Source of the DNA: Bacillus licheniformis DSM 13 = ATCC 14580
Lineage (GTDB): Bacteria > Bacillota > Bacilli > Bacillales > Bacillaceae
DNA: 64,000 nt
Direction: 5' to 3'
NCBI RefSeq assembly: GCF_000011645.1
Contig: NC_006270.3
Coordinates: 1,981,501 to 2,045,500 of the forward strand
Made by a program: the position numbers and the translations under genes. Shown piece after piece: positions 1 to 8,105 of this stretch. The notes beneath the pieces were generated by a model that ran no database searches, was not told the origin of the DNA, and saw only the letters and a program-made list of their open reading frames with translations. Positions within the stretch are counted from its first letter, which is position 1. Each line of letters starts with the position of its first letter.

Positions 1-2
1 AC

Positions 3-239
3 CTCTGCCGGGAAGACTATACACAGGTTGACTATGTATACAGATTGATTGTTCCAAAAGGAAGCGCTTCTTTTATTATCAAAGACCGTCATATTGAGAT
101 TTTGGCAAAGGGTCCATTCGATGCCGAAACGGTTTTCTTTGAGGTATTGCGAAAAGTCAGTCCGTGTTTTCTTGCGATGGATTTTAATATGAAACGTTAT
201 GGCTGGCTGAACCCTGTGAAAGAAAGAAATTTTGTATAA
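3..239 (+). CDS. sirA: SirA, sporulation inhibitor of DnaA (C-terminal part)
   Basis: The reading frame is open from the left edge and ends at a TAA, so the N-terminus lies outside the window. The visible 78 residues carry the conserved end of SirA (KVSPCFLAMDF, then RYGWLNPVKERNFV). In B. subtilis SirA binds domain I of the initiator DnaA and blocks new replication rounds once sporulation starts under Spo0A~P. The next gene is yneF, exactly as in B. subtilis. No start codon is assigned. Identification rests on the tail motif plus synteny. Confidence 0.85.
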   Translation, partial: LCREDYTQVDYVYRLIVPKGSASFIIKDRHIEILAKGPFDAETVFFEVLRKVSPCFLAMDFNMKRYGWLNPVKERNFV

Positions 240-323
240 AAAAAAGAATTTGGACTGTAAATGTTGTATAATAGCGTTTGGTTTAGTACACTTTATACGA
301 GACAACATGAAGGAGGAAATTAA

Positions 324-542
324 ATGGATTTGTGGGTTGTCATCCTAGTGGGCGTTTTAGCATTGCTCGCAGGTGTTGCACTCGGATTTTTTATTGCTCG
401 TAAATATATGATGAACTATTTGAAAAAAAATCCGCCAATTAATGAACAAATGCTGCGCATGATGATGATGCAGATGGGTATGAAACCATCCCAGAAGAAA
501 ATTAATCAAATGATGAAAGCCATGGAAAATCAAACGAAATAA
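324..542 (+). CDS. yneF: YneF, small single-pass membrane protein (UPF0154)
   Basis: A 72-residue protein with one N-terminal membrane helix (about residues 3-26, ending in FFIARKYM), followed by a charged, methionine-rich tail with an MMMMQMGMKPSQKK stretch typical of UPF0154. A strong ribosome site (AAGGAGG) lies 7 nt before the ATG. It follows sirA and is closed by a rho-independent terminator. The molecular function of the family is not established, although the protein is nearly universal in Firmicutes. Confidence 0.9.
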   Translation: MDLWVVILVGVLALLAGVALGFFIARKYMMNYLKKNPPINEQMLRMMMMQMGMKPSQKKINQMMKAMENQTK

Positions 543-584
543 TGCGAATGCGATTATGACATAGAAGGAACATGGTTATAAAAT

Positions 585-610
585 AAAAAACCCGCTTCCG
601 GGTTTTTTAT
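585..610 (+). terminator. Rho-independent terminator of yneF
   Basis: AAAACCCG / CGGGTTTT stem with a short TTC-type loop and a T-run, about 45 bp after the yneF stop. Confidence 0.85.
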
Positions 611-622
611 TTTGATCTATGA

Positions 623-784
623 TTATTGTGTATTTCCGAGAGATAGTTTTTGGTATTCCAAGAGAAGGATATCCAGCTGCTGGCTGTGCTGAATGGTGAT
701 ATGTGAAGTCATGCCGTTTGTCATGACGATTTTTAGCAGCTCTTTTCTTTTTTCCTCAATTTCATGAAGCAGATTTTCTTTCAT
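623..784 (-). CDS. ynzD: Spo0E-like aspartyl-phosphate phosphatase (YnzD)
   Basis: A 53-residue reverse-strand gene. It reads MKENLLHEIEEKRKELL, then a hydrophobic-polar helix, then SQQLDILLLEY. The S-Q-x-L-D motif is the signature of the Spo0E family, in which these residues attack Spo0A~P and drain the sporulation phosphorelay. A ribosome site (AAAGGA) precedes the ATG. The B. subtilis orthologue YnzD sits at the same place, between yneF and ccdA, and is a Spo0A~P phosphatase. The length fits the family (about 55-85 residues). Confidence 0.85.
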   Translation of the reverse strand: MKENLLHEIEEKRKELLKIVMTNGMTSHITIQHSQQLDILLLEYQKLSLGNTQ

Positions 785-1026
785 CACAGGAATTTATCCT
801 TTCTTCTGTAAAAATCATCTTTTTGTTGCCTACTAAATGCTATTATATCCATATATAGGTTTCTTTTCAATTCTGAAGGTGATAAGGGTAAATTGTCAAA
901 ATTGATTATATAAAGAAATTCGTGAAATCAACATCCTTTTTTGTGATATGTTAGGAAATTGAAATGTAATTGTCATATCAAATGATTTTCTTTCATGGTA
1001 TTCCAAAAAATAGAAGGGAGAAAGAG

Positions 1027-1734
1027 ATGGCTGATATCAATTATATTCTCGCTTTCGGTGCAGGGTTTCTATCGTTTATTTCGCCATGCTGCCTGCCGCT
1101 TTATCCCGCTTTTTTATCATATATTACCGGTGTCAGCATGAGTGAAATCCATTCTGACAAACTTATGTTTCAAAAAAGGAGCTTGGTACATACGGTCTTT
1201 TTCCTGATCGGCTTTTCGATGATCTTTGTGGCACTCGGCTACAGCACGTCGCTTGTCGGGTCGTTTTTTAAGGATTATCATCAGCTCATCAGGCAGCTTG
1301 GTGCGGTTTTTATCATCTTTTTCGGATTTGTCACTTTGGGGGTTTTTAAGCCTGAATTTTTAATGAAAGAAAGGCGCCTCCAATTTAAAAACAGGCCTGG
1401 AGGTCTGCTCGGTTCCATCGGAATCGGAATGGCATTTGCCGCCGGCTGGACGCCCTGCACCGGCCCGATTCTTGCAGCGGTTATTGCACTCGCCGGAACG
1501 AACCCGATGTCGGCCGTGCCTTATATGGCGCTTTATGCACTCGGATTCAGCTTGCCGTTTCTGCTTCTGTCTTTTTTCATTACAAAGATGAAATGGCTTC
1601 GGAAGCATCAGCTCATCATCATGAAGATCGGCGGAGTTGCAATGATTGTAGTCGGCATCCTGCTGTTCTTTGACTGGATGACGAAAATCATTATCGTATT
1701 GTCAAGCCTGTTCGGCGATTTCAGAGGCTTTTAA
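1027..1734 (+). CDS. ccdA: CcdA, thiol-disulfide carrier for cytochrome c and spore maturation
   Basis: A 235-residue polytopic membrane protein (about six helices) of the CcdA/DsbD-beta family. Two reactive cysteine motifs are visible: SPCCLPLYPAF near residue 19 and GWTPCTGPIL near residue 141. They relay reducing equivalents from cytosolic thioredoxin to extracytoplasmic thiol proteins such as ResA and StoA. The ATG at 1027 was chosen because it has an AGGGAG ribosome site and gives the B. subtilis length; an upstream in-frame ATG at 970 would add 19 non-conserved residues. It is followed by yneI and ccdC as in B. subtilis. Confidence 0.95.
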   Translation: MADINYILAFGAGFLSFISPCCLPLYPAFLSYITGVSMSEIHSDKLMFQKRSLVHTVFFLIGFSMIFVALGYSTSLVGSFFKDYHQLIRQLGAVFIIFFGFVTLGVFKPEFLMKERRLQFKNRPGGLLGSIGIGMAFAAGWTPCTGPILAAVIALAGTNPMSAVPYMALYALGFSLPFLLLSFFITKMKWLRKHQLIIMKIGGVAMIVVGILLFFDWMTKIIIVLSSLFGDFRGF

Positions 1735-1815
1735 ACTTTGCTAAGGACCGCCTTGGTTTTTTGTTACAATAGGACTTATTCACAGCAAAACTGAATAATG
1801 ATGTTGGAGGGGAGT

Positions 1816-2187
1816 ATGACAAGGGTTTTAATTGTTGATGATGCAAAATTTATGAGAGATAAAATTAGAGAAATACTTGAAACAGAAGACTTGCAAGTCG
1901 CGGGTGAAGCCGAGAACGGGGAAGAAGCTGTTTTGCTTTATCAAGAGCTGCAGCCGGACTTGGTTATCATGGATATTACGATGCCTGTGAAAAACGGGAT
2001 AGAAGCTTTAAAGGATATGATCCAGCTGAACCCGAAAGTGAAAGTGATCATGTGTACGGCCATGCGGCAAAAGCGGATCGTCGTTGAGGCGATCGAAGCC
2101 GGAGCCAAGGACTTCATCGTCAAGCCTTTCGAGGAAACGAAAGTCGTCGAAGCGATTCGGCATGTGCTCGGAAATGCTTGCAGCTGA
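1816..2187 (+). CDS. yneI: YneI, stand-alone CheY-like response regulator
   Basis: A 123-residue single receiver domain with no output domain. The acidic pair is in VLIVDDAKFMR, the phospho-acceptor Asp in LVIMDITMPV, the conserved Thr in MCTAM and the Lys in IVKPFEE. GGAGGGGAGT sits directly before the ATG at 1816; earlier ATGs at 1798 and 1801 lack a ribosome site. It lies between ccdA and ccdC, as in B. subtilis. Its partner kinase and target are unknown, and ccdB mutants are reported to have little effect on cytochrome c. Confidence 0.92.
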   Translation: MTRVLIVDDAKFMRDKIREILETEDLQVAGEAENGEEAVLLYQELQPDLVIMDITMPVKNGIEALKDMIQLNPKVKVIMCTAMRQKRIVVEAIEAGAKDFIVKPFEETKVVEAIRHVLGNACS

Positions 2188-2269
2188 TAAACGTGAACAT
2201 GGTTTTTTTCTTCGTTTTAGAGTATAGTAACAAGTAGAGAAATTAGCTTTAGAAAAAGGGATGATATGT

Positions 2270-2755
2270 ATGATGATCGTCGTTTCATCTATACTTGCTA
2301 TCGTGATGGCCGTCATTGTCATGGCTGTCAGAATCAAGTCATCTGAAAAACCGGCTACGGCCAAAAAAATTATACTGCCTCCGATTTTTATGAGCACCGG
2401 TGCTCTCATGTTTTTATTTCCGGTGTTCCACGTAACCGGTGCTGAATTTTTGGAAGCTCTCACCGTGGGCATGATCTTTTCTATTTTCTTAATTAAAACC
2501 TCAAAATTTGAAATCCGCGATGATAAAATCTATATTAAACGGTCCAAATCGTTTGTGTTTATTTTAATTGCGCTGCTCGTCATCCGGATCGTGATGAAGA
2601 GCATATTAAGCACAACGATCGATTACGGCGCACTGAGCGGAATGTTTTGGATTCTGGCTTTCGGGATGATCGTTCCTTGGCGGATTGCCATGTATTTATC
2701 GTTTAGAAAGCTTTCAAGCCAGATTGAAGCGTCAAATCACATACAGGTCAATTAA
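2270..2755 (+). CDS. ccdC: CcdC (YneJ) integral membrane protein
   Basis: About 161 residues with four to five predicted membrane helices, and the CcdC-family stretches SSEKPATAKKIILPP (near 27) and VPWRIAMYLSF near the C-terminus. It is the third gene of the ccdA-yneI-ccdC set. In-frame ATGs occur at 2261, 2270 and 2273; 2270 has the best spacing to the AAAGGG ribosome site. A role in cytochrome c synthesis was suggested by its position, but B. subtilis mutants show little defect, so the function is open. Confidence 0.85.
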   Translation: MMIVVSSILAIVMAVIVMAVRIKSSEKPATAKKIILPPIFMSTGALMFLFPVFHVTGAEFLEALTVGMIFSIFLIKTSKFEIRDDKIYIKRSKSFVFILIALLVIRIVMKSILSTTIDYGALSGMFWILAFGMIVPWRIAMYLSFRKLSSQIEASNHIQVN

Positions 2756-2793
2756 AACAAAACCTTTCCTGAAAGAAGGAAAGGTTTTGTTTA
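2755..2793. terminator. Bidirectional terminator between ccdC and yneK
   Basis: Long inverted repeat AAAACCTTTCCT / AGGAAAGGTTTT flanked by A- and T-rich arms. It sits between two convergent stop codons and serves both strands. Confidence 0.85.
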
Positions 2794-3219
2794 TTTAAAA
2801 AGCTCTTGATATGTAGAGTGATCAATGTTCTTTTCTTTTAAACGTTTCACGAGGAACTTATGGTCTCTTTTCGGTGTGGCCATAATATAGCCTCTGATGA
2901 TTAAATCCCGGTCGATGGCGCCTGCTTTTTCTTTCAATGCAAGCTCCCCGATCTTACCGGCGATTTTTGCTTTTGCTACATCGCGAAACAGCTCGGGTAC
3001 GGGTGAAACCAATTCCTCAAGCAGTTCTTTTTCTTCGTCATTCCACAAATGCCTTGTCTGTTCAATATAATAATCCTGCCAGTCCAGCTCAGATTTCCCA
3101 TCTTCTTTAGGCAGCCTTTTTAAAAATTTGCGAAACATGAAAAAACCGCCGATTGACAAGAGGACGATCATGATGACGATCCAAGCGAGCATCAGCCATA
3201 AAAACCATCCTTCCAGCAT
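2791..3219 (-). CDS. yneK: YneK, membrane-anchored DUF2621 protein
   Basis: A 142-residue protein with one N-terminal membrane helix (about residues 4-30) and a soluble, charged C-terminal domain. The motifs WQDYYIEQTRHLWN and AKIAGKIGELAL resemble the DUF2621/YneK family. The ATG follows AAAGGAGTG. It converges on ccdC and shares its terminator. The function is unknown; the family is confined mainly to Bacillaceae. The C-terminal part looks helical and cytosolic. Confidence 0.85.
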   Translation of the reverse strand: MLEGWFLWLMLAWIVIMIVLLSIGGFFMFRKFLKRLPKEDGKSELDWQDYYIEQTRHLWNDEEKELLEELVSPVPELFRDVAKAKIAGKIGELALKEKAGAIDRDLIIRGYIMATPKRDHKFLVKRLKEKNIDHSTYQELFK

Positions 3220-3399
3220 CTCTCATCACTCCTTTGTCTATAACCTATTTTACATGAAGGCGTTTTAGAAGAACATAGAAAAAATAATATAAAATGGGAC
3301 ACCGGCCTGGTCAAAAGAGATGCTAGAACATAATCTATTGTATAGCGATTCCCTAATCGGCCATAGAGAATTGCTAGAGGATATTTGACGAACGAACGG

Positions 3400-3441
3400 A
3401 AAAAAACCCGGATGGCAAGTGTTTTAAGCGCTGTCCGGGTT
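3400..3441 (-). terminator. Terminator of cotM
   Basis: ACCCGGA / TCCGGGT stem with a 21-nt loop and a T-run on the reverse strand. The stem overlaps the last codons of cotM. Confidence 0.7.
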
Positions 3442-3831
3442 CTGCTTGTTGTGCAGGTTTGATATAAAAGGAATATTGATTGAAAGCGAAATGTCATCTT
3501 TGCTTGATTCTTTATTGATTTTAACTGCAAGAATGTTGTTTTCGCATTCCGCTTCGATCTGTTTGTCATTCAAAAAGAAAGGAAGCATCAGCGATTTCTC
3601 GTAAAGCTGCTCATCGGTTTTAACTGCAAGCTTGAAATCGTAGCCTGAAAACGTCAAGTCAAGATGCCGGACATTCAAGTGGCTTAAATCTGCTTCAATT
3701 ATATATTCAGTGCTCGTTTCATAAAGGTCAATCGGTAAAGTTTCATCATAGAGGAGAAAAGGGTCGTCAACAAACTGTTTCATCCATTCTTTATCAAAAT
3801 CTGCGGAATCGAAACGTTTTGTATTTGTCAT
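3424..3831 (-). CDS. cotM: CotM, alpha-crystallin-like spore coat protein
   Basis: 135 residues with an HSP20/alpha-crystallin fold (about residues 35-125): ETSTEYIIEADLSHL, then a beta-rich core, ending in VKINKESSKDD. In B. subtilis CotM belongs to the outer spore coat and is made in the mother cell under SigK and GerE. GGAGG lies 9 nt before the ATG. The position next to the sspP-sspO pair matches B. subtilis. The usual A-x-x-x-N-G-V-L signature of small heat shock proteins is relaxed to ECENNILAV, as in CotM. Confidence 0.88.
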   Translation of the reverse strand: MTNTKRFDSADFDKEWMKQFVDDPFLLYDETLPIDLYETSTEYIIEADLSHLNVRHLDLTFSGYDFKLAVKTDEQLYEKSLMLPFFLNDKQIEAECENNILAVKINKESSKDDISLSINIPFISNLHNKQNPDSA

Positions 3832-3931
3832 TGGAGCATTCCTCCATACCTAGCCTTACCATTAGATTATGCACACCTTTGAATTCATGTGAAGGAGGGT
3901 GGACAACGCCTCAGGGTGACGCGCGGTAAGG

Positions 3932-3962
3932 AAAAAAACCGCGCCGTGAAAGGCGCGGAAAA
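3932..3962 (-). terminator. Terminator of the sspO-sspP unit
   Basis: CCGCGCC / GGCGCGG stem, followed on the reverse strand by seven T residues, directly after the sspP stop. Confidence 0.85.
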
Positions 3963-3966
3963 AATG

Positions 3967-4113
3967 TTACATATCGTGACTGGAATTGTGTTTTTGTCTT
4001 GTATGGTTCCGGTTTTTTACTTTTTTGCTTCCGCTCAAAGGCTCTGGCTGCCCCGGCTGAGCTCCTTTCGGTGCGTTTTTGCGCATATCTTTGCCGTCGT
4101 TTTTATTTGTCAA
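3967..4113 (-). CDS. sspP: SspP, small acid-soluble spore protein P
   Basis: A 48-residue minor SASP: MTNKNDGKDMRKNAPKG near the start, PGQPEPLSGSKKV in the middle and QKHNSSHDM at the end, nearly identical to B. subtilis SspP (CotL). The start is TTG, preceded by AGGAGG with 7-nt spacing. It lies 41 bp after sspO on the same strand, consistent with one forespore (SigG) transcript. The protein is highly hydrophilic and basic, as expected of minor SASPs held in the spore core. Confidence 0.93.
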   Translation of the reverse strand: MTNKNDGKDMRKNAPKGAQPGQPEPLSGSKKVKNRNHTRQKHNSSHDM

Positions 4114-4154
4114 TGTTTTAACCTCCTAAGATATTCATGAAGGATCTTTCGTAT

Positions 4155-4301
4155 TTATTGATTGGTTTTCCGTTTTTTGTTGTTTTGGCGTTCCGCCTCA
4201 GTGAGTATGTGCTGATCATTTTCAATATATCCCGCGCCGTTTCCTTGGCGTTTCGCATTGTTCATTCCATTTATTACATGATTTGCTTTTCGTTTGGCCA
4301 A
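4155..4301 (-). CDS. sspO: SspO, small acid-soluble spore protein O
   Basis: A 48-residue minor SASP with KRKANHVINGMNNAK, then GAGYIEND and LTEAERQNNKKRK, matching B. subtilis SspO (CotK). The start is TTG after GAGGTGATTGAAA. It is divergent from citB and first in the sspO-sspP unit. The forespore promoter is expected between 4302 and 4350; the reverse strand there contains CTATACTA, a possible SigG -10, but I could not fix a convincing -35. Confidence 0.93.
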   Translation of the reverse strand: MAKRKANHVINGMNNAKRQGNGAGYIENDQHILTEAERQNNKKRKTNQ

Positions 4302-4388
4302 TTTCAATCACCTCAGACTGTAGTATAGCCTTAGCGGGTGTATTGTATAAAAAAATGTATTTCCAGTAAAATAAACTTTTTTCCGTAT

Positions 4389-4403
4389 ATAAGTCATTCT
4401 TAT
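4389..4403. promoter_or_regulatory. CcpC operator (dyad) upstream of citB
   Basis: Perfect match to the CcpC box ATAA-N7-TTAT. Its centre falls 66 bp before the +1 predicted from the promoter at 4427-4455, the position known for CcpC on B. subtilis citB. Confidence 0.75.
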
Positions 4404-4426
4404 TGAATTTAATAAAAACATTGATA

Positions 4427-4455
4427 TTTACTTATGTTTAAAATTGTTTTAAGAT
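4427..4455 (+). promoter_or_regulatory. citB SigA promoter with CcpC half-site
   Basis: TTTACT, 17 bp, TAAGAT. A TTAT half-site (4432-4435) falls near -28. In B. subtilis CcpC binds the -66 dyad plus a half-site near -27 and releases repression with citrate. The +1 near 4462 is inferred. Confidence 0.6.
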
Positions 4456-4535
4456 TAAATTGTGAGAAAATTGTGGTGAAATATGCCGATTTTTCTGGCG
4501 TATGATCTTGATCTTTAAAGGGGGATTTTGGAGAA

Positions 4536-7262
4536 ATGGCGAATCAGCAACAAATCGCAAAAAAAGACGCTTTTCAATCAAGAAAAACGTTTACAGTACA
4601 AGGCAAAACGTACAGCTATTATTCTTTAAAAGCATTAGAGGATCAAGGAATCGGAAACGTATCAAAACTTCCTTATTCCATTAAAGTTTTGCTCGAATCC
4701 GTTCTTCGTCAAGTAGACGGGAGAGTCATTACTGAGGAACACGTTGAAAACTTGGCAAAATGGGGCACTGCCGAATTAAAAGATATTGACGTTCCTTTCA
4801 AACCATCCCGCGTTATTTTGCAGGACTTTACCGGCGTTCCAGCCGTTGTAGACCTTGCTTCATTAAGAAAAGCGATGGCTTCAGTCGGCGGAGATCCGGA
4901 TAAAATCAATCCTGAAATACCGGTAGACCTTGTCATCGACCACTCCGTACAAGTTGACAAAGCGGGTACGGAAGATGCATTGACCGTTAATATGGACCTT
5001 GAATTCCAACGAAATGCAGAGCGTTACAAATTTTTAAGCTGGGCTAAGAAAGCGTTTAATAACTATCAAGCTGTTCCCCCTGCTACAGGTATTGTTCACC
5101 AGGTGAACCTTGAGTATTTGGCAAACGTTGTCCATGCAGTGGAAGAAGACGGCGAGATTGTCACTTATCCTGACACGCTTGTCGGTACTGACTCCCATAC
5201 AACGATGATCAACGGAATCGGCGTTCTCGGCTGGGGCGTCGGCGGAATTGAAGCTGAAGCAGGCATGCTCGGCCAGCCTTCATATTTCCCTGTACCTGAA
5301 GTAATCGGTGCGAAGCTTGTCGGAAAGCTGCCGAACGGTACGACAGCGACGGACCTTGCGCTTAAAGTGACACAGGTGCTGCGTGAAAAAGGCGTAGTCG
5401 GAAAGTTCGTCGAATTCTTCGGTCCGGGTGTTGCGGAACTACCGCTTGCAGACCGTGCGACAATCGCAAATATGGCTCCTGAATACGGCGCGACTTGCGG
5501 TTTCTTCCCTGTTGATGAGGAAGCATTGGAATACATGCGTTTAACAGGCCGTGATGAAGAACATATCAATGTGGTGAAAGAATATTGCCGTCAAAACGGA
5601 CTGTTCTACACGCCTGATCAGGAAGATCCTGTATTTACCGATATCGTTGAAATCGACTTGTCAAAAGTTGAAGCGAACCTTTCAGGTCCGAAGCGTCCTC
5701 AGGATCTCATTCCGCTGACTGACATGAAAGAAACGTTCCACAAGCATTTGGCAAGCCCTGCGGGCAACCAGGGATTCGGTTTAAACGCGAGCGAGGCTGA
5801 CAAAGAAATCAAATTTAAGCTTGAAAACGGCGAAGAAGCCGTCATGAAAACGGGTGCGATCGCAATTGCGGCGATTACCAGCTGTACAAATACATCAAAC
5901 CCTTATGTCTTAATCGGTGCGGGCCTCGTCGCCAAAAAAGCGGTTGAACTGGGATTGAAAGTACCGAACTATGTGAAAACATCTCTCGCTCCGGGTTCAA
6001 AAGTCGTAACAGGCTACTTGGTTAATTCAGGCCTGCTGCCGTATATGCGCGAGCTTGGATTTAACATCGTCGGCTACGGCTGTACGACATGTATCGGGAA
6101 CTCCGGACCGCTTGCGCCTGAAATCGAAAAAGCGGTTGCCGAAAACGACCTGCTGATTACGTCTGTCCTTTCCGGTAACCGTAACTTTGAAGGCCGGATT
6201 CATCCGCTTGTCAAAGGAAACTACTTGGCGTCTCCGCCTCTAGTCGTGGCCTATGCATTGGCAGGTACGGTAGATATCGACCTGAAAAACGAACCGATCG
6301 GCGTCGGCAAAGACGGTCAAAATGTGTACTTCAACGATATTTGGCCGACGATGGACGAAATCAATTCCGTCGTGAAGCAAACCGTTACTCCTGAGCTGTT
6401 CAGAAAAGAATACGAGCGCGTGTTTGATGACAATGAACGCTGGAATGCGATTGAAACAACGGATGAAGCCCTGTATAAATGGGATGAAGAGTCCACTTAC
6501 ATTCAGAACCCGCCATTCTTTGAAAACATGTCAGTTGAGCCAGGTACAGTTGAACCGCTTAAAGGCTTGCGCATTGTCGGCAAATTCGGAGACTCTGTCA
6601 CGACAGACCATATCTCTCCTGCGGGAGCGATCGGCAAAGACACGCCGGCCGGAAAATATTTGCAGGAAAAAGGCGTTTCTCCTAGAGACTTCAACTCATA
6701 TGGTTCAAGACGCGGAAACCATGAAGTCATGATGAGGGGAACATTCGCCAACATCAGAATCAAAAACCAGATCGCTCCGGGCACTGAAGGCGGTTATACA
6801 ACGTATTGGCCGACCGGAGAAGTGATGTCCATTTATGATGCCTGCATGAAGTATAAAGAAGACGGCACAGGTCTGGTCGTCATTGCCGGAAAAGACTACG
6901 GAATGGGTTCTTCCCGCGACTGGGCGGCAAAAGGAACAAATCTGCTCGGCATCAAAACCGTCATTGCAGAAAGCTTTGAAAGAATTCACAGAAGCAACCT
7001 TGTGCTGATGGGCGTTCTTCCGCTGCAATTTAAAGAGGGAGAAAACGCTGAAACGCTCGGTTTGACCGGGAAAGAAACAATTGAAGTAGACGTGAGTGAG
7101 TCGGTGCGCCCGCGCGATCTCGTCCAAGTCAAAGCGATTGCCGAAGACGGCACGGTCAAGTCGTTTGAAGCTGTTGTCCGCTTTGACAGCGAAGTGGAAA
7201 TCGATTATTACCGTCACGGCGGAATCCTGCAAATGGTGCTCCGCAATAAAATGAAACAGTAA
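4536..7262 (+). CDS. citB: Aconitate hydratase (aconitase A)
   Basis: 908 residues. It interconverts citrate and isocitrate in the TCA cycle. The three [4Fe-4S] ligands are visible: Cys in ITSCTNTSNP and the pair in GYGCTTCIGNSGP. Substrate-binding motifs include GTDSHTTMING and GSSRDWAAKG in the swivelling C-terminal domain. In Bacillus the apo-enzyme also binds iron-responsive RNA elements. The ATG follows GGGGATTTTGGAG. The promoter region carries a CcpC box, so induction by citrate is expected. Full length compared with B. subtilis CitB (909 residues). Confidence 0.98.
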   Translation: MANQQQIAKKDAFQSRKTFTVQGKTYSYYSLKALEDQGIGNVSKLPYSIKVLLESVLRQVDGRVITEEHVENLAKWGTAELKDIDVPFKPSRVILQDFTGVPAVVDLASLRKAMASVGGDPDKINPEIPVDLVIDHSVQVDKAGTEDALTVNMDLEFQRNAERYKFLSWAKKAFNNYQAVPPATGIVHQVNLEYLANVVHAVEEDGEIVTYPDTLVGTDSHTTMINGIGVLGWGVGGIEAEAGMLGQPSYFPVPEVIGAKLVGKLPNGTTATDLALKVTQVLREKGVVGKFVEFFGPGVAELPLADRATIANMAPEYGATCGFFPVDEEALEYMRLTGRDEEHINVVKEYCRQNGLFYTPDQEDPVFTDIVEIDLSKVEANLSGPKRPQDLIPLTDMKETFHKHLASPAGNQGFGLNASEADKEIKFKLENGEEAVMKTGAIAIAAITSCTNTSNPYVLIGAGLVAKKAVELGLKVPNYVKTSLAPGSKVVTGYLVNSGLLPYMRELGFNIVGYGCTTCIGNSGPLAPEIEKAVAENDLLITSVLSGNRNFEGRIHPLVKGNYLASPPLVVAYALAGTVDIDLKNEPIGVGKDGQNVYFNDIWPTMDEINSVVKQTVTPELFRKEYERVFDDNERWNAIETTDEALYKWDEESTYIQNPPFFENMSVEPGTVEPLKGLRIVGKFGDSVTTDHISPAGAIGKDTPAGKYLQEKGVSPRDFNSYGSRRGNHEVMMRGTFANIRIKNQIAPGTEGGYTTYWPTGEVMSIYDACMKYKEDGTGLVVIAGKDYGMGSSRDWAAKGTNLLGIKTVIAESFERIHRSNLVLMGVLPLQFKEGENAETLGLTGKETIEVDVSESVRPRDLVQVKAIAEDGTVKSFEAVVRFDSEVEIDYYRHGGILQMVLRNKMKQ

Positions 7263-7269
7263 TTGAATG

Positions 7270-7305
7270 AGGAAGAGAGAGCCTTTAGCTTTCTCTTCTT
7301 TTTTC
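7270..7305 (+). terminator. Terminator of citB
   Basis: GAAGAGAGAGC / GCTTTCTCTTC stem with a 6-nt loop, then TTTTTT. Confidence 0.8.
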
Positions 7306-7333
7306 AGCGTAATCCTGAATGTGGAGGATGCCG

Positions 7334-7840
7334 ATGATGAAAAAAGTGCTGGCTGCCGCGTTTCTTTTAGTCTTGGCCGGTCTTGCGGTTTGGAATTTTA
7401 CAGGGCAAAAGGAAGCCGAAATCGGCATTGAGAAAGGAGACAAGGCGCCTGATTTTACGCTGCCGTCATTAAAGAATGGAAACGATGTATCTTTGTCAGA
7501 CTTTAAAGGGAAAAAAGTGCTGTTAAATTTTTGGGCCACCTGGTGTAGACCGTGTGAAACCGAAATGCCTGCAATGGAAGAGCTTCAAAATGAAAATCAG
7601 GACATTGCCGTTTTAGCCGTCAACTTTACATCTTCCGAGAAAAACGAAAAGACGGTCAAAGCGTTTGCCGAAAGGCACGGTTTACATTTCCCCATCGTCT
7701 TAGACCGAACGGGCATCAATGCGAAATACGAGATTTTTTCATATCCGACGACATTTATCATTGATGAAAACGGAATCATTAAAGATATCGTGCTGGGGAC
7801 GATGTCGAAAAAGAATATGGAAGAAAAGCTGGGATTATAA
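7334..7840 (+). CDS. yneN: YneN, membrane-anchored thioredoxin-like protein
   Basis: 168 residues: an uncleaved signal anchor (about residues 3-22) followed by a TlpA/ResA-type thioredoxin fold. The active site is FWATWCRPCETEMP (C-x-x-C). GDKAPDFTLPSL is the family N-terminal motif and SYPTTFIIDE carries the cis-Pro. It is expected to act as a thiol-disulfide oxidoreductase outside the membrane, probably fed by CcdA. GGAGG lies 6 nt before the ATG at 7334; a second ATG follows at 7337. The gene follows citB, as in B. subtilis. Confidence 0.9.
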   Translation: MMKKVLAAAFLLVLAGLAVWNFTGQKEAEIGIEKGDKAPDFTLPSLKNGNDVSLSDFKGKKVLLNFWATWCRPCETEMPAMEELQNENQDIAVLAVNFTSSEKNEKTVKAFAERHGLHFPIVLDRTGINAKYEIFSYPTTFIIDENGIIKDIVLGTMSKKNMEEKLGL

Positions 7841-7857
7841 AAAATCCCGGCTTTTTT
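7826..7857 (+). terminator. Terminator of yneN
   Basis: AAGCTGGGATT / AATCCCGGCTT stem overlapping the yneN stop, with a T6 tail. Confidence 0.75.
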
Positions 7858-7911
7858 GCTTATATTGCCCAAAAAATGGTGAAAATGAAAACAAGCTGGA
7901 GGTGATTCAAC

Positions 7912-8037
7912 ATGAAAAAAGCGAAAAGGCGAACATTTGAAGAACTTGTCTCGGAAAATAAAAAGGAGCTCATGACCAACCAGGAGTTTCTTGATCGGCT
8001 GGAAGATAAGCTTGAAGAGAAATTTAAGCTGAAGTGA
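7912..8037 (+). CDS. FbpB-family small basic protein
   Basis: A 41-residue, highly charged protein: KRRTFEELVSENKKELM, then NQEFLDRLEDKLEEKF. This is the pattern of the Fur-regulated basic protein family (FbpB), whose B. subtilis founder acts with the small RNA FsrA to turn down iron-using enzymes. GGAGG with 8-nt spacing precedes the ATG. Its position two genes after aconitase, a known FsrA/FbpB-type target, is suggestive. No Fur box was found upstream, so iron control is only a possibility. Confidence 0.7.
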   Translation: MKKAKRRTFEELVSENKKELMTNQEFLDRLEDKLEEKFKLK

Positions 8038-8105
8038 GTTTTTAAAAATCGATTCATGTTTACGCTCCTTTTTGAGAATCCTAATGCTGAAAAGGAGGGA
8101 TAGAC

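Noticed and set aside
1360..1608. Reverse-strand frame inside ccdA
   Set aside because: It is an antisense shadow of a conserved gene, with basic low-complexity sequence and no ribosome site.
2008..2472. 154-residue reverse frame across yneI and ccdC
   Set aside because: It overlaps two well-supported forward genes and shows no family likeness.
3192..3569. Reverse frame overlapping cotM and yneK ends
   Set aside because: It conflicts with cotM, runs through a terminator and has no ribosome site.
3889..4328. Two forward frames in the sspP-sspO region
   Set aside because: The reverse strand encodes SspP and SspO; the forward frames are their complements.
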